A stretch of 64,000 nucleotides of DNA from Bacteroidales bacterium (GTDB taxonomy: Bacteria; Bacteroidota; Bacteroidia; Bacteroidales; Paludibacteraceae). Below are positions 16,067 through 24,527 of the stretch, piece after piece. Made by a program: the position numbers and the translations under genes. The stretch's first letter is position 1. Every line of letters starts with the position of its first letter. The DNA lies in NCBI GenBank assembly GCA_900769555.1, contig CAAGHA010000158.1, forward strand, positions 33,866-97,865, in the 5' to 3' direction. The notes beneath the pieces were generated by a model. It searched no databases and was not told the origin of the DNA. It worked only from the letters and a program-made list of their open reading frames with translations.

Positions 16067-17176
16067 ATGGAAGATAAGTTGATAACAGTCACATCTCCGC
16101 TGCTTCCGAATTTGGATGAGTTTCATTCTCTTTTGAAAGAAATTTGGAATAGTAAATGGATAACAAATAACGGTAGTTTTCATAAACGCTTAGAGTCAGA
16201 GTTGGCTTCTTACTTAAAGGTGCCATTTGTTAGTCTTTTTACTAATGGAACTTTACCTCTGATAACAGCGTTGCAGGCTCTGAGGATAACAGGAGAAGTT
16301 ATAACGACACCTTATAGCTTTGTGGCAACTACACATGCCTTGTGGTGGAATGGGATTAAACCGGTTTTTGTTGACATAGATTTGCAAACAGGTAATATAG
16401 ATCCTGCTAAGATTGAGTCGGCGATTACTCCTAAAACAACGGCTATAATGCCAGTGCATGTATATGGAAAACCTTGTGATACAAAAAAGATTCAAGAGAT
16501 AGCGAATAAATATGGATTGAGGGTGATTTATGATGCAGCTCATGCTTTTGGTGTGGAGGTAAATGGAGAGAGTGTTTTGAACGCTGGAGATATGTCCACA
16601 TTGAGTTTCCATGCCACTAAAGTTTATAATACGATAGAGGGAGGCGCATTGGTGATGCATGATGAAGAGACAAAAAAGCGGATAGACTATTTGAAGAATT
16701 TTGGTTTTGCCGGAGAGACAGAGGTGGTGGCTCCCGGTATTAATAGCAAGATGGATGAGATGCGTGCCGCATACGGATTGCTAAATCTTCGTCAGGTGTA
16801 TGCTGCTATTGAGTCTCGTCATCAGGTGGCGATTAAGTATAGAGAGGGTCTGCGGGATGTTGATGGAATTTCTTTTATGGAGGATATGCCGGGGGTGAAG
16901 CATAATTATAGTTATTTCCCAATATTTGTTGATGCAGAAAAATATGGAATGACCCGAGATGAGTTGTATTTTAAAATGAAAGACGCTAAAGTATTGGGTC
17001 GTCGTTATTTTTATCCTTTGATTAGTGAGTTTGCTACTTATTGCGGATTACCAAGCTCGTCAAGAGAGAACTTGCCTAATGCACACAAAATGGCAGATAG
17101 TGTAATATGTTTGCCAATGCATCATGAGTTGGGTGATGAGGAAATCAAACGAATTTTAGAGTTGATTGTTGTTTAA
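16067..17176 (+). CDS. Sugar-nucleotide aminotransferase, DegT/DnrJ/EryC1/StrS family (VioA/QdtB-like)
   Basis: A 369-residue PLP enzyme. The catalytic lysine is K185 in SFHATKVYNTIEGG and the cofactor Asp is D156 in VIYDAAHAFG. SFHATK-NT-EGG is the form seen in enzymes acting on dTDP-keto-6-deoxyhexoses, such as VioA (dTDP-4-amino-4,6-dideoxyglucose) and QdtB/FdtB (3-amino sugars). With rfbB upstream and no rhamnose genes, a dTDP-amino-dideoxyhexose product is likely. The position of the amino group cannot be decided from sequence. The downstream ATP-grasp, CapK-like and NeuD-like genes may acylate this amine. Confidence 0.9.
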   Translation: MEDKLITVTSPLLPNLDEFHSLLKEIWNSKWITNNGSFHKRLESELASYLKVPFVSLFTNGTLPLITALQALRITGEVITTPYSFVATTHALWWNGIKPVFVDIDLQTGNIDPAKIESAITPKTTAIMPVHVYGKPCDTKKIQEIANKYGLRVIYDAAHAFGVEVNGESVLNAGDMSTLSFHATKVYNTIEGGALVMHDEETKKRIDYLKNFGFAGETEVVAPGINSKMDEMRAAYGLLNLRQVYAAIESRHQVAIKYREGLRDVDGISFMEDMPGVKHNYSYFPIFVDAEKYGMTRDELYFKMKDAKVLGRRYFYPLISEFATYCGLPSSSRENLPNAHKMADSVICLPMHHELGDEEIKRILELIVV

Positions 17177-17237
17177 TAGGTGTTTATAGTCAAGTTGATG
17201 ATATAGAAGTTTGTTAAATGGATAAATAGGTGAAAAG

Positions 17238-17477
17238 ATGGCAACAATTGTCTTAAATATAGAAGATGAAAGCATGCTTTCTCTGATAAAAAAAGCTTGT
17301 TCTTTATTAAAAGGTGTAAAGGAAGTAAAAGTTGTAAAAACTAAAGCTATTTCTGCCGATTTAGTTAAATCTAGTGGTTACAAAGAAGCTATGAGAGATA
17401 AAAGCGAGGGTAGAGTTTTTCAAGCTGATGGTGCGGATGATATGTTTCAACAAATTTTAGGGTATGTACCGCGTTGA
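17238..17477 (+). CDS. Antitoxin-like protein, partner of a broken YafQ-type toxin
   Basis: A 79-residue protein starting MATIVLNIEDESMLSLIKKACSL. It has the layout of small Bacteroidota antitoxins: an N-terminal beta strand and helix for DNA binding or dimerisation, then a tail that would wrap the toxin. It overlaps by 14 bases the start of a YafQ-like toxin frame, the usual antitoxin-first arrangement. The toxin now has two in-frame stop codons, so the antitoxin appears orphaned. Family name is not certain. Confidence 0.65.
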   Translation: MATIVLNIEDESMLSLIKKACSLLKGVKEVKVVKTKAISADLVKSSGYKEAMRDKSEGRVFQADGADDMFQQILGYVPR

Positions 17478-17739
17478 ATATACTCATCGTTTTAAGAAGG
17501 ATTTGAAACGATGAGAAAAACGAGGTTTAAAACTCAGAAAGTTGTTGAATATAATAGAAGTTTTGGCAAATTTTGGTGAGTTACCTAATACTTATCGACC
17601 TCATAAATTAAGTGGAAATTAATCTGGGTTATGGGAATGTCATGTTCAGTCTGATTGGTTGTTGGTTTGGGAGCAAGATGATGGATTATTGACGCTGCTG
17701 TTTTTGCAAACAGGAACCCATTCAGATATATTTAAATGA
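17464..17739 (+). pseudogene. YafQ/RelE-family mRNA interferase toxin, two in-frame stops
   Basis: Read in one frame from ATG 17464 the sequence gives MYRVEYTHRFKKDLKR, then TGA (17512-17514), then EKRGLKLRKLLNIIEVLANF and GELPNTYRPHKLSGN, then TAA (17620-17622), then SGLWECHVQSDWLLVWEQDD and a hydrophobic end with TGTHSDIF, stop at 17737-17739. HKLSGN-x-SGLWECH-Q-DWLLVW and the final TGTHSDIF are signatures of YafQ-type toxins. The full domain is present in a single frame, interrupted only by two substitutions. The toxin is therefore inactivated by point mutation, not by deletion. Confidence 0.88.
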
Positions 17740-17904
17740 ATTGATAATTGTTTATACTTTTGTATAAATTCTGCATTTGTAAATAAAATTAGCTTCGAGC
17801 GAAGATGTAGTAAGTTGGATATTGTAGTTTATGATATAATTTTTTGCTTGCTACAAAGGTGGTAATGGAATATTTTAACGAAGTGTTGATTTGAGTTTAT
17901 TATA

Positions 17905-19113
17905 ATGGAACAAAAGAGGCTTATGCTCCTTGGCGGGTTGCGTTATCTTCTTCCTGTGATTGAGGAAGCTCACAAATTAGGTGTGTACGTGATAACAGCA
18001 GATTATCTTCCCGATAATATTGCTCACAAGTATAGCGATGAATACTGTAATGTGAGTATTATTGATAAAGAGGCAGTGTTGGCAAAGTCTCGAGAACTTA
18101 AGATAGATGGCATTCTTTCTCATGCGGTTGATCCTGGAGTTGTGACTGCTGCATACGTAGCAGAAAAAATGGGATTACCTTTTCAATGTTCTTATGAAGC
18201 CGCTTGTATTCTTCAAGACAAATCTCGATTCCGTCAGTTCTTACGAGATAATGGTTTTAATTGTCCGAATGCGAAAGGATACACAAATGCAGAGGAGGCA
18301 TTAAAGGATGTTGATTATTTTAATTGGCCAGTGATAGTAAAACCTGTTGATTCTGCAGGAAGTAAAGGGGTTACAAAAGTAGAGAAAAAGGAAGACTTGC
18401 CTTTTGCGATAGATTTTGCTCTCTCTTGTTCTATTGGAAAACATTTTATTATAGAGGATTTCTTAGATAAGGTGGGGGCACAATCTTCGGCTGATATATT
18501 TACGGTTGATGGTAAATTAGTTTACCCTGCTTATTCAGATCAGTTGTTTGATCCTAAAGCCGCAAATCCATATACTCCTGCCGTAGAGATTTGGCCAGCA
18601 TCTATGGAGCAGAAATATCAGGATGACTTGACAAATCAATTGCAGCGACTAGTTTCTCTCCTAGGTATGAGGACAGGTATCTATAACGTAGAATCTCGTG
18701 TTTGTAGCAATGGAAAGGCATACATAATGGAGGTGTCTCCTCGTGGTGGCGGAAATCGAATTGCAGAGCTTCAGGATATGGCGACAGGACAATCTCTGAT
18801 TCGTGCGGAGATTTGCAAAGCATTGTCTTTGCCATTAGATGAAATATCGACTCCTAAGTATGAAGGAGTTTGGTGCAATTATATTGTACATTCTGACAAA
18901 GAAGGAACGCTTGTTTCTGTGGATATAGATGACGTTTTCCGTGCAAAATATGTCAAGGATGAAGGTTTAATTGTGAAAAGAGGAGATCATATTGTGCCAT
19001 TCAATGGTGCTAACAATTCGCTTGGAACACTTTTCCTTCGAGCAGAGAATAGAGAGGAAATGGATTCTATATTAGAGAATGTTCACAATTATGTAAAAAT
19101 AAGTCTCAACTGA
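17905..19113 (+). CDS. ATP-grasp ligase
   Basis: A 402-residue protein of the carbamoyl-phosphate-synthase-like ATP-grasp superfamily. The N-terminal Rossmann-like domain begins RLMLLGGLRYLLPVIEEAHK. The ATP-grasp part includes CILQDKSRFRQFLRDNGF, WPVIVKPVDSAGSKGVTKV (lysine and glycine-rich loop) and YIMEVSPRGGGNRIAELQDM (Mg/ATP site). Such enzymes join a carboxylate, often an amino acid, to an amine through an acyl-phosphate. The gene is next to a CapK-like ligase and a NeuD-like acyltransferase. A role in attaching an amino acid or other acid to the polysaccharide's amino sugar is inference. Confidence 0.88.
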   Translation: MEQKRLMLLGGLRYLLPVIEEAHKLGVYVITADYLPDNIAHKYSDEYCNVSIIDKEAVLAKSRELKIDGILSHAVDPGVVTAAYVAEKMGLPFQCSYEAACILQDKSRFRQFLRDNGFNCPNAKGYTNAEEALKDVDYFNWPVIVKPVDSAGSKGVTKVEKKEDLPFAIDFALSCSIGKHFIIEDFLDKVGAQSSADIFTVDGKLVYPAYSDQLFDPKAANPYTPAVEIWPASMEQKYQDDLTNQLQRLVSLLGMRTGIYNVESRVCSNGKAYIMEVSPRGGGNRIAELQDMATGQSLIRAEICKALSLPLDEISTPKYEGVWCNYIVHSDKEGTLVSVDIDDVFRAKYVKDEGLIVKRGDHIVPFNGANNSLGTLFLRAENREEMDSILENVHNYVKISLN

Positions 19114-19114
19114 A

Positions 19115-20446
19115 ATGGATTTTAATGCTATATATCGACGTACCGTATTTTGGTGCAAAGATTTCTTTAAGGGATCTCCAATCCGAAAACAATACATTGA
19201 TGTGAAATATTTTGCAGAGCATTCTGCTTTAGAGTCTGCATCTAGAAAATTGGATAAATTGCATAAACTTTTACGTTATGTTCAGTCGAACTCTGTGTTT
19301 TATAGTAATATTAATTCACTCGATTTGGCGGATTATCCAGTCATGAATAAAATGTCGCTTATTGAAAATATGGACAAGATTCGTATTCCTGACAATAAGA
19401 TACCCGGTCAGGTGGGTCCTGTACACATTCAACGTACTTCTGGATCAACAGGTGTCCCTTTGGCTGTGGCTCTGGATACAGTAAAGAGACATCGCCGTAT
19501 TGCAGAACTTAAGTATTATGGAAAGATTGTCGGTTTTACTACTCATGAAAAACTTATACATTTAAGAACATGGAACCGATGGCAGAGTAAGACAAGCAAA
19601 CAGATAAAAACAGAAAATATCATACCTTTTGATATAAGTAAATTTGACAAGTCTGATATGGAAGAGCTTTGTAATCTTCTAATATCAGAGAAGGTCGTCT
19701 GTCTTAGAGGTTATGCTACAACAATTGCAAATTTTGTTGATTTTATCAAAGAGTCTGAAAAACAGTGGAAATTTCCATGTCTGAAAATAATAATTGCAGG
19801 AGGAGAAGCTTTGTATGATGATGTTCGTCAAAATGTGAAAGATTATATGCATTGTGAAATCATTTCGCAATATGCTGATGAGGAGTGTGGAATCCTAGCT
19901 CAGGAAAGAATTCCTACTGCCACATCGGATAACGTAATGTACTTTAATCAGGGTAGTTATTATTTTGAAATATTGAAGTTAGAAAGTGACGAACCTGCGG
20001 AGTTTGGAGAGGTTGGTCGTATTGTTATAACAGACCTTCATAATTATGCTTGTCCTATTATAAGATACGATTGTGGAGATACTTGTATAATGTTACCTCC
20101 AAACGAGTTTAGTAATGGCTATCCAGTGATAGGAAAACTTTATGGACGTCGTTTCGACCTTACTTATTCTACAGATGGGAAAGCAATTTCTCCTCTTACA
20201 TATGGGCGCACATTAAAACATTATGATAATATTGCATTGTGGCAATTTGTTCAAGATGGAGAGAAGGAATATACTCTTAAACTTAAATTAAAAAGAGGTT
20301 CCCTCGATCAATTTACGGATGTGTATAAATCATTTCAGGAAATACTTGGTGAAGATGCGATTATCAAGGTTGAGGAAGTAGACGAAATACCAGTTCTTTC
20401 TTCGGGAAAGAGAAAACCTGTAGTTAATAATTGGAAGAAAAAATAA
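19115..20446 (+). CDS. CapK-like adenylate-forming enzyme
   Basis: A 443-residue protein of the PaaK/CapK branch of adenylate-forming enzymes. The phosphate-binding loop is RTSGSTGVPLAVALD with TSGSTG at residues 108-113. Later motifs are IIAGGEALYDDVRQ, IVITDLHNYACPIIRYDCGDT and GRRFD, with a C-terminal SSGKRKPVV. CapK proteins occur in capsule loci of many bacteria, and their exact reaction is poorly known. It starts 1 base after the ATP-grasp stop and ends 1 base before the NeuD-like gene, so the three are translated as a unit. Confidence 0.88.
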   Translation: MDFNAIYRRTVFWCKDFFKGSPIRKQYIDVKYFAEHSALESASRKLDKLHKLLRYVQSNSVFYSNINSLDLADYPVMNKMSLIENMDKIRIPDNKIPGQVGPVHIQRTSGSTGVPLAVALDTVKRHRRIAELKYYGKIVGFTTHEKLIHLRTWNRWQSKTSKQIKTENIIPFDISKFDKSDMEELCNLLISEKVVCLRGYATTIANFVDFIKESEKQWKFPCLKIIIAGGEALYDDVRQNVKDYMHCEIISQYADEECGILAQERIPTATSDNVMYFNQGSYYFEILKLESDEPAEFGEVGRIVITDLHNYACPIIRYDCGDTCIMLPPNEFSNGYPVIGKLYGRRFDLTYSTDGKAISPLTYGRTLKHYDNIALWQFVQDGEKEYTLKLKLKRGSLDQFTDVYKSFQEILGEDAIIKVEEVDEIPVLSSGKRKPVVNNWKKK

Positions 20447-20447
20447 G

Positions 20448-21113
20448 ATGCATACAAAAGTAGTTATATTTGGTGCAATTGGGACTGCAGTATCGATTGC
20501 GGAACAGATATGGGACGCCCAATCAAGATTTGGAATGGATATTGAGGTTTTAGGATTTGCATTTGATGATCCTCAATATCAGTCTCGTGATATAAATGGA
20601 TGGAAAGTATTATGTGGAACTAAAGAAGCTTATGGAAAATATATTAATGATGAATCTGTGAAATTTGTATTTGCATTATATAGTGCGAAAAAAATGGAAG
20701 AAAGAGTTAATTTGTTGCATAGTTATGGAATTCCATCCGATAGATTCTTGACATTTGTTCATCCGAGTTCTTTTTTGTGTAAAAGTGTAAAACTAGATAA
20801 TGGAGTCATCATTTTGTCTAATTGTTCGATATCAAGTAATACGAAAATTGGATCAAACACAATAATTATGCCTTGTGCATATATTGGACATGATGTGTGT
20901 ATTGACAAGTGTAATTTTATAGGGCCTCGTTCATGTATAGGAAGTTTTTCTCATCTTGGTGTTGGTAATTTTACTGGTATAAATAGTAATATCCGATCTC
21001 AAAAAGAAATTGGAAAATATAACATTATTGGAATGGCATCTAATCTTGTAAAAAGCATAGGTGATTATAATATAATGGTTGGAAATCCTGCAAAACCAAT
21101 ATTAAAAGATTAA
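20448..21113 (+). CDS. NeuD/PglD-like sugar acetyltransferase
   Basis: A 221-residue protein with an N-terminal Rossmann-like PglD domain (VVIFGAIGTAVSIAEQI) and a C-terminal left-handed beta-helix of hexapeptide repeats: NGVIILSNCSISSNTKIGSN, then TIIMPCAYIGHDVCI and NYNIMVGNPAKPI at the end. PglD and NeuD use acetyl-CoA to acetylate an amino sugar or sialic acid. In the context of the aminotransferase at 16067, N-acylation of an amino-dideoxyhexose is plausible. It is directly adjacent to the CapK-like gene. Confidence 0.88.
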   Translation: MHTKVVIFGAIGTAVSIAEQIWDAQSRFGMDIEVLGFAFDDPQYQSRDINGWKVLCGTKEAYGKYINDESVKFVFALYSAKKMEERVNLLHSYGIPSDRFLTFVHPSSFLCKSVKLDNGVIILSNCSISSNTKIGSNTIIMPCAYIGHDVCIDKCNFIGPRSCIGSFSHLGVGNFTGINSNIRSQKEIGKYNIIGMASNLVKSIGDYNIMVGNPAKPILKD

Positions 21114-21219
21114 CCGATTTTTATAATGAGGTGATTTTATTAATTTGAAAAAATATTAAAATTGTATATCTACATAATGAAGTATATTATGTGGAATATG
21201 GAAATTAAATTAAGATGTC

Positions 21220-22221
21220 ATGTATATAAGTGTTCCTTCTCATGATATAGATTATAAGGTTATGGTTAGATGTGCGACATATAATCATTCAAAATATATT
21301 CAAGAGACATTGAATGGCTTTTCTATACAAGAAACAAATTTCCCATTTATTTGTATCGTTGTTGATGATGCTAGTTCAGATGGAAATCAGGAAGAGATCC
21401 GACGATATGCAAATGAAAATTGTAATATCTCGAAAGCTGAGATTTCAGAAGATGACATATCTAAGTATATTAGAGTTTCTCATAAGAGAAATGCTAATTG
21501 TTTTTTTTTATTTTGTTTGTTGAAGGTAAACTTGTATGGCAAACTAGAAAAAAAAGAAATCTATAAACCATATCGTGCTGTCTGTGAATATGAAGCTCCA
21601 TGTGAAGGTGATGATTATTGGATTGACCCTTTGAAACTGCAGAAACAGGTGGATTTTTTGGAGAAGAATCCTGATTGTGGATTAGTATATGGTAGAGCTA
21701 AAGAATTTTTGCAGGATAAAGGAAAATTTGGAATTTTAATTGGTGGAAAGGCAACATCTTTTGAAGATATATTTTTCAAAGGAAATCCTGTACCAACTTT
21801 AACAGCTTGTTATAGAGCGAAAATTGTTAATGAATATCGAGAAAACATGCAACTCCCCAAATTTGCAATGGGAGATCTTCCTATTTGGTTATATATATCT
21901 AAGCATTATTCGATTCACTTTATTGATGAAGTACTAGGGGTTTACAGAGTATTGAAAAATTCAGCTTCTGGTAGAATAAGTTACGATGCTAGATTACGGT
22001 TTATTCAATCATCTTTTGATGTAAGGCAATTTTTCTGTGATTACTATAAATTACCGTATATGAATTCTTTAGATGAGTTTAAAGCTAGAGTATATTATTT
22101 AGCGGCAAAGGAATTTAGTAAGATAGAGGATATGAGAAAGCACTATGTATGCGTAAAAAATAAATTGAGTATTAAGGAGCGTATTGTGCATTATTTGTAT
22201 ATGTTGGGTATTCTTGGATAA
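21220..22221 (+). CDS. Family 2 glycosyltransferase
   Basis: A 333-residue GT-A fold enzyme. The N-terminal nucleotide-sugar motif is MVRCATYNHSKYIQETLNGF with VVDDASSDG, and the acceptor region contains CEGDDYWIDPLKLQKQVDFL. These are typical of GT2 enzymes in O-antigen and capsule loci. It is soluble or peripheral with no clear membrane segment, so it probably acts at the inner face of the membrane on the growing repeat unit. A 106-base gap separates it from the NeuD-like gene. Sugar specificity is unknown. Confidence 0.88.
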   Translation: MYISVPSHDIDYKVMVRCATYNHSKYIQETLNGFSIQETNFPFICIVVDDASSDGNQEEIRRYANENCNISKAEISEDDISKYIRVSHKRNANCFFLFCLLKVNLYGKLEKKEIYKPYRAVCEYEAPCEGDDYWIDPLKLQKQVDFLEKNPDCGLVYGRAKEFLQDKGKFGILIGGKATSFEDIFFKGNPVPTLTACYRAKIVNEYRENMQLPKFAMGDLPIWLYISKHYSIHFIDEVLGVYRVLKNSASGRISYDARLRFIQSSFDVRQFFCDYYKLPYMNSLDEFKARVYYLAAKEFSKIEDMRKHYVCVKNKLSIKERIVHYLYMLGILG

Positions 22222-22224
22222 CAT

Positions 22225-23427
22225 ATGAAGCAATCAAACGTTGGAGTATTAAATTATTGTTTTGGATGCGGAGTTTGTTCAATTTCGTGTCCGAAGAAAA
22301 TTATTGAGTTAAAACTTAATGATAGAGGATTTTATACTCCGAATATAATCGATTCCGATTTGTGTATAGAGTGTGGGTTATGCACAGATAATTGTTCTTT
22401 TCTGCATAAAGACTTAGCAACTCAACCCAAAGAAATTAGTAGTTGGGGAGCATGGAGTTCTGATAATTTAGTTAGAAGAAAAGCGTCTTCCGGAGGAGTC
22501 GGATTTGAGATAGCATCCTTATTGATAGAAAAAGGATATAAAGTGTGTGGAGTAGAGTATAATATTGATAATCAGCGTCCAGAACATTATATAGCAACCA
22601 ACAAAATCGAATTAGTTAGAAGTATAGGGTCTAAATATCTTCAAAGTTATACGGTGAATGGTCTTTCTCAAATAAATAAGACTGATAAATATTTAGTAAT
22701 AGGAACTCCGTGTCAAATAGATAGTTTTAGAAGATATATAAAAAGGTTAAAGATAGAAGATAATTTTGTATTGATGGATTTCTTCTGCCATAGTGTACCT
22801 AGTTACTTAGCATGGAAGCATTATATGAAATTGGTAGAAGAAAAAGTGGGAAAAATAACTTATGCTTCTTGGCGAAATAAATTTACTGGTTGGCATGATT
22901 CTTGGGCTATTAGTATGGATGGTGTTAATACTAATGAACCCGTTAATTGGCATGATTCTTATAATTTGTTGATAAAGGAAAAAAAAGGATTTTATAACTC
23001 TCGTTTATCACAAGGTGATATTTTTTATAATCTTTTTTTGGGAGATTTTTGTTGTGGTCGCCAATGTGTTAAAAAATGTAAATTTAAATATGATAAATCT
23101 TCTGCTGATATAAGAATTGGTGATGCTTGGGGACGTACTTATGAAAAAGATGACGTTGGTGTCTCTACGTTAATCTCTTTTACTGAGAAAGGTAAGTTGA
23201 TAGTTAATTCATTGAGAGAGAATAAGCGTTGTATTCTTGAAGAATTACCTTTTGAACAGATTGCAGAAGGGCAGATGAAAAAAAATGCAGGAGAAGCTTC
23301 TTTATCTTGGCTTGCATGGATGATGCTAAAGTCTGAATATTCTTTTTCCGAAGTTTTTTGGAAGTTCTTGATTAAAGGGAATGCATTGTTGGAAAGAGTG
23401 TTGTATAAATTTAAATTAAAAGGATGA
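22225..23427 (+). CDS. Coenzyme F420 hydrogenase beta-subunit-like iron-sulfur protein
   Basis: A 400-residue protein. The N-terminus has two ferredoxin-type clusters: CFGCGVCSISCPKKI and CIECGLCTDNC, binding two 4Fe-4S centres. The rest matches the FrhB/FdhB domain, with KASSGGVGFEIASLLI and LVIGTPCQIDSFRRYI. In polysaccharide loci this family is regularly found next to polysaccharide pyruvyltransferases, as here, where it overlaps the next gene by 4 bases. It probably performs a redox step in sugar or pyruvate-ketal formation, but its reaction in these loci is not known. Confidence 0.88.
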   Translation: MKQSNVGVLNYCFGCGVCSISCPKKIIELKLNDRGFYTPNIIDSDLCIECGLCTDNCSFLHKDLATQPKEISSWGAWSSDNLVRRKASSGGVGFEIASLLIEKGYKVCGVEYNIDNQRPEHYIATNKIELVRSIGSKYLQSYTVNGLSQINKTDKYLVIGTPCQIDSFRRYIKRLKIEDNFVLMDFFCHSVPSYLAWKHYMKLVEEKVGKITYASWRNKFTGWHDSWAISMDGVNTNEPVNWHDSYNLLIKEKKGFYNSRLSQGDIFYNLFLGDFCCGRQCVKKCKFKYDKSSADIRIGDAWGRTYEKDDVGVSTLISFTEKGKLIVNSLRENKRCILEELPFEQIAEGQMKKNAGEASLSWLAWMMLKSEYSFSEVFWKFLIKGNALLERVLYKFKLKG

Positions 23428-24521
23428 GAAAATCAGTTGGAATTATAACGATGCATAAGGTTATTAATTTTGGTTCAGCATTACAAGCCTATGCTCTACA
23501 ACAAGTGGTTAGAGGATTAGGTTATGATGTAGAATTGATTGATTATAAATTCCCTCCCCAAAAAAAAGTGGGCGTTATCACTAAAATAAAACGTTATTTT
23601 GGAAAATTTTTTAATCTAACTTCTGGTTTTCGCAAGCTAAATTTATTTGATAGTTTTTGGCGTGATTTTTTTGTTTTGTCTAAGTCATACGATTCAGAGG
23701 AGTCTATAAGGAAAAATCCGCCAGTGTATGATATCTATTTAACAGGAAGTGATCAAGTTTGGAACACAAAGTACACTAAAGATGATTGTTCTTTCTTGTT
23801 GGCTTTTTCTGAATCTGAAAATAAAGTTTCTTATGCATCTAGTTTTTCTACAAAAAAAATTGATGAAAAATATATTCATAATTATAAACGATATTTAAAT
23901 GAATATAAGTACTTGTCTTCAAGAGAGATAAGTGGAGTCGGTTTGTTGAAAGACTTAACTTTAAGAGATGCTCACTTGGTTTTGGATCCAACGTTATTGT
24001 TGGATTCTAAGGAGTGGAATTCTATTGCGGATTCTGTCGAAGATAAGTATAAAGGTCGAAAGTATATATTGTTGTATGTGATGAAGTATTCATTCGATCC
24101 TACATGTATGATATTAAAATTAGCATCGGAAATACAATCTCGTTTAGGTATTAAGGTAATTTCGTTGTCAGAGATGCCTTCTTTCGATGGATTAGATATG
24201 GATATTGAGGTTGGAATCGGTCCTATTCAGTTTTTGCAAATTGTTCGAAACGCATCGTATATGATAACTGCTTCGTTTCATGGGACTGCATTTGCGATTA
24301 ATTACAATATTCCATTTAGTTCAGTGATTGTTGATTCTGATTTTGAAGATGACAGACAATATAGTTTGTTGCAGGTATTGTCTGCAACTAATCGAAGCAT
24401 TTCTATGAATAGTTTTGACTTTTCATGTGTTGGCTTAAATATGTCTTTTGTAGAGATAAATAAAAACTTGGAGTTAATGAGAGAGGTTTCTTTGGATTAT
24501 TTGCGAAATTCGTTGCTGTAA
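23424..24521 (+). CDS. Polysaccharide pyruvyltransferase family protein
   Basis: A 365-residue protein of the CsaB/WcaK-like pyruvyltransferase family. The N-terminus reads GIITMHKVINFGSALQAYAL. Conserved segments are YDIYLTGSDQVWN, VSYASSFS, LDPTLLL and ITASFHGTAFAINYNIPF. Members add pyruvate ketals to sugars of exopolysaccharides. The start overlaps the FrhB-like gene by 4 bases, which suggests joint action. A second, more divergent family member is at 27668. Confidence 0.9.
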   Translation: MRKSVGIITMHKVINFGSALQAYALQQVVRGLGYDVELIDYKFPPQKKVGVITKIKRYFGKFFNLTSGFRKLNLFDSFWRDFFVLSKSYDSEESIRKNPPVYDIYLTGSDQVWNTKYTKDDCSFLLAFSESENKVSYASSFSTKKIDEKYIHNYKRYLNEYKYLSSREISGVGLLKDLTLRDAHLVLDPTLLLDSKEWNSIADSVEDKYKGRKYILLYVMKYSFDPTCMILKLASEIQSRLGIKVISLSEMPSFDGLDMDIEVGIGPIQFLQIVRNASYMITASFHGTAFAINYNIPFSSVIVDSDFEDDRQYSLLQVLSATNRSISMNSFDFSCVGLNMSFVEINKNLELMREVSLDYLRNSLL

Positions 24522-24527
24522 AACAAT

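Noticed and set aside
17464..17739. Stop-codon read-through or selenocysteine in the YafQ-like gene
   Set aside because: Two different stops (TGA, TAA), no SECIS-like structure seen, and neither position is a known Sec site; simple pseudogene is more likely.
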